Positions 1 to 6,302 of a DNA stretch of 9,879 nucleotides are shown piece after piece. A program made the position numbers and the translations under genes. This stretch comes from CAIUMH01 sp037142475. GTDB lineage: Bacteria; Actinomycetota; Acidimicrobiia; Acidimicrobiales; RAAP-2. The notes below the pieces were generated by a model. It was not told where the DNA came from. It did not search any database and saw only the letters and a list, made by a program, of their open reading frames with translations. The stretch spans positions 1 to 9,879 of the forward strand of contig JBAXAR010000074.1 of assembly GCA_037142475.1 (NCBI GenBank). The letters are read 5' to 3'. The first letter of the stretch is position 1. Each line of letters starts with the position of its first letter.

Positions 1-165
1 CCCCGATCTCGGTGACAGCGTCAACGGCGTCGTCGTGGCTCCCTGATCCTCAAGCATGGCTAGCCGTTGCTCGAGATCGCCATAGGAGGCAGTGAGCGCG
101 GTGACGAAAATCGCCGCAATGACAAGCAGCACGATGCAGAGGGTGAGGAGCAAGATGGTGACCAT
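1..165 (-). CDS. Partial membrane-anchored protein, N-terminus only, possibly thioredoxin/redoxin-like
   Basis: The minus strand is open from an ATG at 165 to the window edge, giving 55 residues. The protein starts MVTILLLTLCIVLLVIAAIF, one clear hydrophobic segment, followed by a short amphipathic stretch (SYGDLEQRLAMLEDQG) and a Thr/Pro-rich linker where the window ends. Codon third positions are mostly G or C, as in the neighbouring genes. A single N-terminal anchor followed by a short Leu/Glu/Arg helix is the usual opening of actinobacterial MauD/TlpA-type membrane-tethered redoxins. The divergent neighbour has a CcdA-like Ser-Pro-Cys motif, which fits that reading. The catalytic CxxC domain, if present, lies outside the window, so the function is only inferred. 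No strong ribosome binding site precedes the ATG, and the frame stays open upstream, so the start is uncertain. Confidence 0.5.
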   Translation of the reverse strand, partial: MVTILLLTLCIVLLVIAAIFVTALTASYGDLEQRLAMLEDQGATTTPLTLSPRSG

Positions 166-242
166 GGTGACTGCATCGAAAGTACCACCCGACCCCTTGT
201 AGTTTGGACACAGCAGGACCACCAAAACGAGAAGGAGACACC

Positions 243-1004
243 ATGACGGCGCTAGTGCTCGTAGCCCTTCTCGTCACCGTCGCCGGAGCGATTCGATCAA
301 CGTGGTCGCCCTGCGGACTCTCGATGCTGACCAGCATCAATCCGATTGCGGAACGGGGCCGTGGCCATCGCTACAGCATCACGGCCACGTGGTTCCTCAT
401 CGGCAGCCTCGCCGGTGGCGCCACCCTTGGAGCCGGCATCGCCCTGTTCGCCCTCGGGATCGACCTAACCGGAGTCCCACTGGCCAGCCGACTCGTCCTC
501 GGCTCTCTCGGCGCAGTCGTCGCCGTACTCCTCGACACAGGCCTTCTGGGCATCGAGCTTCCGATCCTGAGGCGACAGGTCAATGAGCGGTGGCTCGACG
601 AGCGGCGGGGCTGGTTCTACGGGGTGGGATTCGGCTGGCAGATCGGCGTGGGCTTTGCGACCTATGTCATGACCGGTGCCGTGCTGTTGGTCGTGCTCCT
701 CGGTTCGCTCTCCGCCTCCGCGACGATCGGCCTTGGCCTTGGTGTGGTCTTCGGCCTTGTTCGCGGCGTCGCTGTCCTCCTGAGCGCCAATGCCTCGAGC
801 CAGGAGGCACTGCGATCGCTGCTGCGTCGCCTTGATGCCCTCGAGGAGCCGATTCGACGGGTGGTCATGGTGATCGAAATCGCCGCAGCGGGATTCCTCG
901 CACTACGTGTGTCGATCTGGCTGGCAGTGGGTGTGGTGATCCTCGGGGCAGCCGCCCTTGGCATCGGCCTGCGGCGCGCGCCGGTGACCTCGAAAGGGGC
1001 CTAA
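243..1004 (+). CDS. Polytopic membrane protein with a CcdA/DsbD-like SPC motif
   Basis: This encodes a 253-residue integral membrane protein with about six hydrophobic segments (roughly residues 2-16, 47-71, 82-104, 132-154, 160-180 and 208-242). The ATG at 243 is chosen because GAAGGAG lies just upstream; an in-frame ATG at 204 lacks such a site. Residues 21-29 read WSPCGLSML, followed by ERGRGHRY and a Gly-rich helix (SLAGGATLGAG). A second-half motif, GFGWQIGVGFATYVMTGA, begins near residue 129. The Ser-Pro-Cys-Gly entry resembles the first reactive cysteine of CcdA/DsbD transmembrane thiol carriers, but Cys24 is the only cysteine, so the classic two-cysteine relay is incomplete. I read it as a conserved actinobacterial membrane family of unknown role, perhaps in extracytoplasmic redox. 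The divergent partial gene at 1-165 may be its partner. The function is inference; the coding call is firm. Confidence 0.8.
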   Translation: MTALVLVALLVTVAGAIRSTWSPCGLSMLTSINPIAERGRGHRYSITATWFLIGSLAGGATLGAGIALFALGIDLTGVPLASRLVLGSLGAVVAVLLDTGLLGIELPILRRQVNERWLDERRGWFYGVGFGWQIGVGFATYVMTGAVLLVVLLGSLSASATIGLGLGVVFGLVRGVAVLLSANASSQEALRSLLRRLDALEEPIRRVVMVIEIAAAGFLALRVSIWLAVGVVILGAAALGIGLRRAPVTSKGA

Positions 1005-1147
1005 CCGGGCCCGACACCGGCCCATCATCGAGGGCGCGCCGGGATGATCCTCCACGTCACCTATGCTGAAGAGGTCGCCTCATCTCCGAGGCGCCCCCGC
1101 TGAGTGGTCGCGGACTCCGTCGAGCATGACGTGAGGGTCCGGTGCTT

Positions 1148-1171
1148 TCCCAGCGGATCTTCAGCTGGGAG
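1148..1171 (+). promoter_or_regulatory. Hairpin enclosing the helicase ribosome binding site
   Basis: TCCCAGC at 1148-1154 pairs perfectly with GCTGGGA at 1164-1170 across a 9-base loop, and T1147 can add a wobble pair with G1171. The right arm contains the GGGAG ribosome binding site (1167-1171) of the helicase that starts at 1180. In the transcript the site would therefore be paired unless the stem is opened. Seen directly: the dyad and its overlap with the site. Inferred: thermal or helicase-dependent control of translation. Confidence 0.5.
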
Positions 1172-1179
1172 TACCCCCT

Positions 1180-2685
1180 ATGTCGGCATCTGGCCGCACG
1201 TCCCCCTCGTCGATCCTTGACGAGACCACCCCCTCGACCCCGGTCGACCTCACCGCAAGTTTCGCCGACCTCGGCGTCCCCGCCGCTCTGTGCGAGCTGC
1301 TCGCTGCTGAGGGAATCAGCCACCCATTCCCGATCCAAGCCGCCACCATGATTGACACCATGGGCGGCCACGATGTCCTTGGACGTGGCCGGACGGGCTC
1401 AGGCAAGACCCTTGCGTTCGTCCTGCCCATTCTGACCCGGCTCGCCTCAAGCGGCCAGGCCCGTATGTCAGGTCGACCACGGGCGCTCATCTTGGCACCG
1501 ACGCGTGAGTTGGCGATTCAGATCGACACTGCCCTCCGGCCGCTCGCCCGAGCGCTTTCGCTTCGGTCGATCTCGATCTTTGGTGGTGTCAGCCAGCACC
1601 CCCAGGTCCAGGCCCTTCGTAATGGCGTCGACGTCGTCGTCGCCTGCCCCGGTCGCCTGGAGGACCTCATCGCCCAGCGACACTGCGACCTCGATCGCGT
1701 CGAGATCACGGTCCTCGATGAGGCCGACCACATGGCCGACCTTGGCTTTCTCCCGGGAGTCAAGCGCATCCTCGATAAGACTCCGAAGTCAGGCCAGCGC
1801 ATGTTGTTCTCGGCCACCTTGGACAACGGCATCGACATCCTCGTCAAGCGCTACCTCTCCGACCCGAGGACCCACAGCGTGGACTCCGCTCAGGCGTCGG
1901 TTGGCACCATGGCCCATCACGTCCTGCACGTCCGTGACGACGACCGGGTTCCTGTCCTTGTTGACCTCGTGGCGGCGCCCGGTCGCACCATCGTCTTCAC
2001 CCGGACCAAGCACCGGGCCAAGCAACTCACGCGGCTCCTGATCGCCAACGGCGTCTCAGCCGTCGAGATGCACGGCAACCTGTCACAGAACGTCCGAGTC
2101 CGAAATCTCGCCGCTTTCTCCGAGGGCCGGGCCGCCGTTCTCGTGGCCACTGATATCGCCGCCCGAGGGATCCACGTCGATGACGTCACCCTGGTGATCC
2201 ACGCTGACCCCCCGACCGAGCACAAGGCATATCTGCACCGCTCCGGTCGGACCGCACGAGCCGGGAATGAGGGTGTGGTCATCACGCTCGCCACGCCGAG
2301 CCAGGAGCGCGACGTGGCACAGCTGACCCGCAAGGCCGGCATCAAGCCGACCATCACCCAGGTCACGGTTGGCCACCCGATCCTCGTCGAATTAGCTCCC
2401 GGCGAGCGCACCAAGCGCAGCGCCGAAGAGATCGCCGCCGCATTGTCGATTGGCATGCCGACACCGACCCCACCCCGTGCCGGTGGCGCAGGCGGCGGCA
2501 ATGGCGGCAATCGCCGACGTGGTCAAGCTCGCAGTAGCGGTTCAGGTTCAGGTTCAGGTGGTGGCGGTGGCCAGAGCCGCGGACGCGCCGGGGGCGGCCG
2601 ATCCGGCTCAGCCGGTGGGCGTCCCGGATCCGGAGCACCTGCTGGTGGTTCGCGTAGTCGAGGTGGCGCGAGTCGTTCCCGCTGA
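1180..2685 (+). CDS. DEAD-box ATP-dependent RNA helicase with Gly/Arg/Ser-rich tail
   Basis: This is a 501-residue cytoplasmic RNA helicase that unwinds RNA or remodels RNA-protein complexes using ATP, with likely roles in ribosome assembly, mRNA decay or cold adaptation. All family motifs are intact: Q motif (F28 and Q53), motif I GRGRTGSGKT (68-77), Ia PTRELAI (107-113), GG (135-136), CPGRL (156-160), motif II DEAD (180-183), motif III SAT (211-213), motif IV IVFTRT (271-276), motif V TDIAARGIHV (324-333) and motif VI HRSGRTAR (353-360). The two RecA-like cores end near residue 400. Residues 433-501 are a disordered Gly/Ser/Arg tail with RGG/RGR-like elements, a common non-specific RNA-binding extension. 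The start is set by GGGAG eight bases upstream of the ATG. The gene appears monocistronic, ending at a T-tailed terminator. The subtype (RhlE-, DeaD- or CsdA-like) cannot be fixed from sequence reading alone. Confidence 0.97.
   Translation: MSASGRTSPSSILDETTPSTPVDLTASFADLGVPAALCELLAAEGISHPFPIQAATMIDTMGGHDVLGRGRTGSGKTLAFVLPILTRLASSGQARMSGRPRALILAPTRELAIQIDTALRPLARALSLRSISIFGGVSQHPQVQALRNGVDVVVACPGRLEDLIAQRHCDLDRVEITVLDEADHMADLGFLPGVKRILDKTPKSGQRMLFSATLDNGIDILVKRYLSDPRTHSVDSAQASVGTMAHHVLHVRDDDRVPVLVDLVAAPGRTIVFTRTKHRAKQLTRLLIANGVSAVEMHGNLSQNVRVRNLAAFSEGRAAVLVATDIAARGIHVDDVTLVIHADPPTEHKAYLHRSGRTARAGNEGVVITLATPSQERDVAQLTRKAGIKPTITQVTVGHPILVELAPGERTKRSAEEIAAALSIGMPTPTPPRAGGAGGGNGGNRRRGQARSSGSGSGSGGGGGQSRGRAGGGRSGSAGGRPGSGAPAGGSRSRGGASRSR
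2539..2556 (+). repeat. Three tandem GGTTCA units inside the helicase tail
   Basis: The hexamer GGTTCA occurs three times in a row and encodes Gly-Ser-Gly-Ser-Gly-Ser at about residues 454-459. It is in frame, so gain or loss of a unit would change tail length without breaking the gene. GGT and TCA are less G/C-ending than the codons around them, consistent with recent slippage expansion. Confidence 0.8.
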
Positions 2686-2700
2686 GGCCTCTCGTCATCG

Positions 2701-2737
2701 AGGAGCAATGAAGGACCGAGAGTCCCTCCTGTTTTTT
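2701..2737 (+). terminator. Rho-independent terminator of the helicase gene
   Basis: AGGAG (2701-2705) and GGAC (2713-2716) pair with the continuous right arm GTCCCTCCT (2722-2730), leaving a seven-base bulge on the left and a five-base CGAGA loop. The arm is followed by G and six T residues (2732-2737). The position, 15 bases after the helicase stop, and the T tract support an intrinsic terminator. A competing outer pairing, 2695-2708 with 2736-2746, is also possible. Confidence 0.65.
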
Positions 2738-2898
2738 GCTCGATGAGTGCTACTTTTTCGCTAGGTGACGGCGACGCTGGCACGACCCTCGTGACCCTCG
2801 GGTCTCATGAGAATGGCGTTGCCGATAGCCCATCGAAGCAGTTGGGCGTCCAGTGAGAATGCTGGATGCTCCCCTCGACCATGGCCAAGGAGGCCCTC

Positions 2899-3174
2899 AT
2901 GCACGGAATCATCCGCACCTACAAGTACGACAAGGCAAATGGCGATGCAATCACCGCCATCGTCAAGGCTGAGTTCGTCCCACTGATCGAATCCCACGAG
3001 GGCTTCGTCGAGTACCACTGGATTGACTCTGGCGACGGCGAGGGTGCCTCCATGGCCATCTTTGAAGACAAGGAGTCTGCCGAGGCCTCAACCTTCATCG
3101 CCGGAGGCTTTGTCCACGACCGCCTGGCCGACATGATCACGTCAGCACCCCACATCATTGAGGGTGCTATCTAA
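2899..3174 (+). CDS. Small ABM-like dimeric alpha/beta-barrel protein
   Basis: This is a 91-residue soluble protein. The ATG at 2899 is chosen because the near-ideal site AAGGAGG (2887-2893) ends five bases before it; the upstream in-frame ATGs at 2866 and 2881 have no comparable site, and the one at 2881 would translate through this one. The chain has one ferredoxin-like repeat: a strand (HGIIRTYKY), a helix with an alternating charged face, a GFVEYHWID strand, then SMAIFEDKESAEAS and a C-terminal amphipathic helix. This layout, especially the strand ending in F-E-D before a helix, is that of the antibiotic biosynthesis monooxygenase (ABM)/quinol monooxygenase-like superfamily, whose members usually dimerise and are about 90-110 residues long. 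Substrate and enzymatic activity are unknown. It stands alone between the helicase terminator and the hairpin at 3194. Confidence 0.82.
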   Translation: MHGIIRTYKYDKANGDAITAIVKAEFVPLIESHEGFVEYHWIDSGDGEGASMAIFEDKESAEASTFIAGGFVHDRLADMITSAPHIIEGAI

Positions 3175-3193
3175 GCCACACTTCGACAAGGTA

Positions 3194-3237
3194 GGCGACG
3201 CCCGACCACCACTGACGTGGTGGACTCGGGCGTTGCC
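3194..3237. terminator. Long hairpin between convergent genes, probable bidirectional terminator
   Basis: GGCGACGCCCGA (3194-3205) pairs with TCGGGCGTTGCC (3226-3237, one G-T wobble), and the inner arms CCACCAC (3206-3212) and GTGGTGG (3217-3223) pair around a four-base TGAC loop. Only a two-base AC bulge interrupts about 19 base pairs. It lies 19 bases after the ABM-like gene and 56 bases after the stop of the opposing RDD gene. No T tract follows on either strand, so termination would be of the tail-less type; the role is inferred from position. Confidence 0.55.
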
Positions 3238-3293
3238 GCCACGTCTCCCGATGAGACCTTCCTCCCTGAGAGTGAGGCCTTGTCAGCGAACTT

Positions 3294-3968
3294 TTAGCGA
3301 CCATCCGGCTCGTAGAGCACCACGGTGCTGACCACCTTGTCGTGGAGGGTTTGACGCTTGTCGTCCCACAGAGGGAACAGGCGGTCAATCACTCCCACGA
3401 ACGAGATGAACCGGAAAACAGCGGCAATGGCATAGCGGCCAAAGGACTTCCCATTCCCCAGCTGGCCAAACTGACCGTCAGTGACGCAGCGAATCTTGAC
3501 CGCTCGCATCCCGATGGTGGCGCCCCGAGGCCCGCCGATGGCGATCACCACGTAGACCACCCATCCGATGAGAACTATCACTGCCAACGCGATGAGAACC
3601 CCACCGCCGGCGTTGAAATGACTACCCGGAGTCGTCACGCAGTTCGTGGCATTCCCGGCACTGTTCTTGGTGCAGACCCAGTCCATTCCGGCGAAGCCCC
3701 AGACGAAGCCAGCGATCATCAGGACCGTCGTCGGCACACCGATGACGAGGCCATCGACCAACGAACCGCCCACTCGGCGAATCCAGGTGGCGTAGGGCGA
3801 GGGTGCGGCCATCTGGGCACGCTCCGCAGTTGAGATCGGCGGGGCCCATGGTGGGGCAGATGGCACCGCCGGAGGTGGTGGTGGCGGCACCGCCGAGGGC
3901 ACAGGTGCCCCACACGAGGAGCAAAACGCCCCGTGTAACTCCGTCCCACACGCGGCACAAAAAGCCAT
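3294..3968 (-). CDS. Zinc-ribbon/RDD family membrane protein
   Basis: This encodes 224 residues from the ATG at 3968, which has GGGAG six bases upstream. The in-frame ATG at 3974 directly abuts that GGGAG and is therefore less likely. Residues 4-19 carry two CxxC pairs (C4, C7, C16, C19), a zinc-ribbon that probably sits in the cytoplasm. A Pro/Ala-rich linker runs to about residue 58. An RDD domain follows: IRRVGGSLVDGLV near 63-75, a transmembrane segment near 74-95, an outer loop with C99 and C110 that could form a disulfide, a second segment near 121-145, then GATIGMRAVKIR (149-160) and DDKRQTLHDKVV (202-213). RDD proteins are poorly understood; some have been linked to ion transport or regulatory roles. 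The gene stands alone and diverges from the methyltransferase at 4111. Confidence 0.9.
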   Translation of the reverse strand: MAFCAACGTELHGAFCSSCGAPVPSAVPPPPPPAVPSAPPWAPPISTAERAQMAAPSPYATWIRRVGGSLVDGLVIGVPTTVLMIAGFVWGFAGMDWVCTKNSAGNATNCVTTPGSHFNAGGGVLIALAVIVLIGWVVYVVIAIGGPRGATIGMRAVKIRCVTDGQFGQLGNGKSFGRYAIAAVFRFISFVGVIDRLFPLWDDKRQTLHDKVVSTVVLYEPDGR

Positions 3969-4044
3969 CGACATCTCCCATCAGGCTTGAGGGCACCCAC
4001 AGCGAGTCTCCCATCCCGGGTGGATTCGCGCAGGCCGCCGCCCG

Positions 4045-4068
4045 GATCACCGTGCTGGCGGTGCGATC
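4045..4068. promoter_or_regulatory. Inverted repeat in the divergent RDD/methyltransferase intergenic region
   Basis: CACCG (4048-4052) and CGGTG (4059-4063) form a dyad with a six-base spacer, and GAT/ATC flanks (4045-4047 and 4066-4068) extend it after a two-base CG bulge. It lies between two divergent starts, where an operator or a leader hairpin could sit. No convincing promoter hexamers are visible here. A five-base arm in G/C-rich DNA can arise by chance. Confidence 0.25.
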
Positions 4069-4110
4069 GAACACGACGTCCGGCGCACGCGGTGGCCTGT
4101 GGGATCCTTG

Positions 4111-5346
4111 ATGTTCATGGAACCGATCGAACTCGTCCTGGGACATCCCGCCGCCGGGGGTGGCTTTGTCGCCCGTGACGATGGCGGCCGTGTGGTCTTC
4201 GTCCGCCACGGCCTCCCGGGCGAGCGAGTTCGAGCGGTCATCACCGAAGAGCACCCCCGCTGGGCCCGAGCCGACGCCATCGAGATCCTCGAGGCCTCCC
4301 CTGACCGGGTGAGCGCTCCGTGCTCTCGTGCGGGCGTTGGTCGATGTGGTGGATGCGACTACCAGCACGCCTCGCTCGAGGCGCAACGGGGATTCAAAGC
4401 CCAACTCATCGCCGAGCAGTTGCGCCGAGTGGCAAAGATCGACCGCACCGTCGACGTTGAAGAGGCTCCCGAGAACAACGGCGGCCTCGGGAATCGGACC
4501 CGGGTGCGCTTCGGCGTCAGCCCACGGGGTCACATCGGGATGCGCCAGCACCGGAGCAACGAGATCGTCGAGATGCCCACCTGCCCGTTGGCCGTCGAGC
4601 GGATCGCCGCGATGTACCTCGAAGCGGAGACCTATCCGGCGGGCTACGACATTGAGGCCTGTGCCATCGAGGGCAGCGCCGAAGCATCGCTGCTGCGCGA
4701 CACGGCCGAGACGCACACCACCGAGGCCACCCTGAACGACGGCTTCGACCACATTGTGGTCGACACCACCCTGGGGCGAGTTCAGGAGACCACCGTCGCA
4801 GGCATGGCGTTCCAGGTCTCACCGGGCTCGTTCTGGCAGATCCACCGTCGGGCCCCCGAGATCCTGGTCGCCGCCGTCCTCAAGGGCCTCGATCTGCACC
4901 CTGGCGATTGCGTGCTCGACCTCTACGCCGGCGTTGGACTCTTCACCAAGGCAGCGGCCGAGGTGGTCGGCGTCGATGGCCTCGTGGTCGCCATCGAGGA
5001 TTCCGAGGTCGCCACCGAGGACGCCATCCGGAACACCTCAGCATTGGCCTGGGTCGACGTCATCACTGGCAACGTCGACGGCGAGTCAGTACGCGAGAAC
5101 GGTATCGGCTCAACCCATGGAATCATCGACCCGCCACGCAGCGGAATCGATCGAAGCGCTCTGGAGGCGCTCAACGCCATCTCGACTCTTAAGACGATTG
5201 TGTCCGTCTCGTGCGACCCCGCCACGTTTGCTCGGGATCTCAAACTCCTGATGGATGCCGGTTGGCAACTCGGCGAGGTCAGGGCATTTGATCTCTTTGA
5301 GCACACCGAGCACGTCGAGATCCTCGGAACCCTGACCCGACCCTGA
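4111..5346 (+). CDS. TrmA/RumA-family RNA (uracil-C5)-methyltransferase
   Basis: This is a 411-residue SAM-dependent enzyme that methylates C5 of a uridine in RNA; by family the target is likely 23S rRNA, though tRNA cannot be excluded. Residues 3-63 form a TRAM RNA-binding domain. C71, C79, C82 (CGGC context) and C158 match the four cysteines that hold the 4Fe-4S cluster in RumA. The methyltransferase fold begins near 235 (VSPGSFWQIH), with the SAM-binding motif VLDLYAGVG (268-276), DPPRSG (340-345), nucleophile Cys368 in SCDPATFARDL, and the FEHTEHVE end (396-403), whose final Glu corresponds to the catalytic base. All key residues are present. The start is uncertain: ATG 4111 has a weak GGGA six bases upstream, while GTG 4099 and ATG 4117 are alternatives. 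It converges on the dehalogenase gene 34 bases away. Confidence 0.95.
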   Translation: MFMEPIELVLGHPAAGGGFVARDDGGRVVFVRHGLPGERVRAVITEEHPRWARADAIEILEASPDRVSAPCSRAGVGRCGGCDYQHASLEAQRGFKAQLIAEQLRRVAKIDRTVDVEEAPENNGGLGNRTRVRFGVSPRGHIGMRQHRSNEIVEMPTCPLAVERIAAMYLEAETYPAGYDIEACAIEGSAEASLLRDTAETHTTEATLNDGFDHIVVDTTLGRVQETTVAGMAFQVSPGSFWQIHRRAPEILVAAVLKGLDLHPGDCVLDLYAGVGLFTKAAAEVVGVDGLVVAIEDSEVATEDAIRNTSALAWVDVITGNVDGESVRENGIGSTHGIIDPPRSGIDRSALEALNAISTLKTIVSVSCDPATFARDLKLLMDAGWQLGEVRAFDLFEHTEHVEILGTLTRP

Positions 5347-5380
5347 CACCACCGGCGCCATGGCCGTGCCTCTCGATGGC

Positions 5381-6298
5381 TCAGCTCGGCGTTGCGGTAA
5401 TGAAACGGTCGATGATCTCGACCAGCTCGTCGGGTGCATCCTCTTGGATGAAGTGGTTCGGCCCATTGAGCACGATGTGATCACGACCGGCTGCGCCGGG
5501 GATCCTGCGCTGGAACGCAAGGTGGGAGCCTGGCTGAAAGGCCACCGGGTCCTCGGAGCCAAACACGGTCAGGAATGGCTTCGTGAAGGTCTCGAGAAAG
5601 GTCCATGCAGCACGGGCCTGCGGGACGCCCGGGTTGTCAGGCTGAACCGGGATCAGCACCGGGAACTGTTTTGCGGCTGCCTGATAGCGACCGTCCGGGA
5701 AGGGAGCGTTGTAGGCGGCGAGCTCGGGCTCACTCAAGCTCCGGGTGGTTCCTGAAGCAACCAAGGTGGCGATGGGAAGTTCGTCGACAGACTGGCTGAA
5801 GGCGATCCAATTCCGGAGGAACTCGTTCTCACCCTCGCCCACCGGAAGTCCGGTGTTCGAGGCGATCACCCGATCAAATCGATCGCCGTGCTCGGCGAGG
5901 ACCACCAGCCCGATACTTCCGCCCCAGTCTTGGCAGTAGAGGGTGGCATGCTCGATCTCCTCGGCCACCAACCACTGCCCCACCCAGTCAACGTGACGAG
6001 CCATCGTGAAGAACGCTGGGTCCGCTGGCTTGTCGGAGCGTCCCATGCCCATGAGATCCAGTGCGAGAACACGGTGGCCGAGGGCCACCAAGCCGTTGAT
6101 CATGTGGCGGTGGAGATAGGACCAGGTCGGGTTCCCGTGGAGGAGCACGACCGGCTTCGCCTCTCGAGGACCCTCGTCGACGAAGTGGAACCGCAGCGAG
6201 GTCCCCTCGTCGGAGAGAACCTCTCGGTAGTGGGGCTCGAAGGACCAGTCAAGGAGTCCCGCAAAGCGCTCATCGGGGGTACGCAGAACCTCGACCAT
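5381..6298 (-). CDS. Haloalkane dehalogenase, HLD-I (DhlA-like) alpha/beta hydrolase
   Basis: This is a 305-residue alpha/beta-hydrolase predicted to hydrolyse carbon-halogen bonds to an alcohol and halide in the cytoplasm. ATG 6298 is chosen over TTG 6310 because MVEVLRTPDERF matches the usual family N-terminus and because it starts four bases after the upstream gene's stop. Visible residues are HGNPTW (54-59), nucleophile Asp124 and halide-binding Trp125 in CQDWGG, cap Trp164 as a candidate second halide tryptophan, YNAPFPDGRYQAAAKQFP in the cap (196-213), acid Asp250 in GSEDPV, and His282 in GPNHFIQE. The Asp-His-Asp layout and cap signature point to the HLD-I subfamily. At position 56 DhlA has Glu, whereas Asn is found here, as in HLD-II enzymes. 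The substrate is unknown, and epoxide hydrolase activity is less likely. Translation is probably coupled to the upstream DUF1330-like gene. Confidence 0.93.
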   Translation of the reverse strand: MVEVLRTPDERFAGLLDWSFEPHYREVLSDEGTSLRFHFVDEGPREAKPVVLLHGNPTWSYLHRHMINGLVALGHRVLALDLMGMGRSDKPADPAFFTMARHVDWVGQWLVAEEIEHATLYCQDWGGSIGLVVLAEHGDRFDRVIASNTGLPVGEGENEFLRNWIAFSQSVDELPIATLVASGTTRSLSEPELAAYNAPFPDGRYQAAAKQFPVLIPVQPDNPGVPQARAAWTFLETFTKPFLTVFGSEDPVAFQPGSHLAFQRRIPGAAGRDHIVLNGPNHFIQEDAPDELVEIIDRFITATPS

Positions 6299-6302
6299 CA
6301 AC

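Noticed and set aside
1007..1023. GGGCC-N7-GGCCC hairpin after the SPC-motif membrane protein gene as a terminator
   Set aside because: The five-base stem has no T tract and such short G/C dyads are common by chance in this DNA.
1076..1093. CGCCTC-N6-GAGGCG dyad in the helicase upstream region
   Set aside because: Short G/C-only stem with no promoter boxes around it; not distinguishable from chance.
1917..2510. 197-codon minus-strand open frame within the helicase
   Set aside because: It is antisense to intact helicase motifs IV-VI; its Arg/Ser/Thr-rich composition is typical of a G/C-rich shadow frame.
3622..4752. 376-codon open frame on the minus strand spanning the RDD gene start and the methyltransferase gene
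   Set aside because: It overlaps two well-supported genes in other frames, its translation is Arg/Asp/Gly-rich without a recognisable fold, and the RDD and TRAM/SAM motifs show which frames are real.
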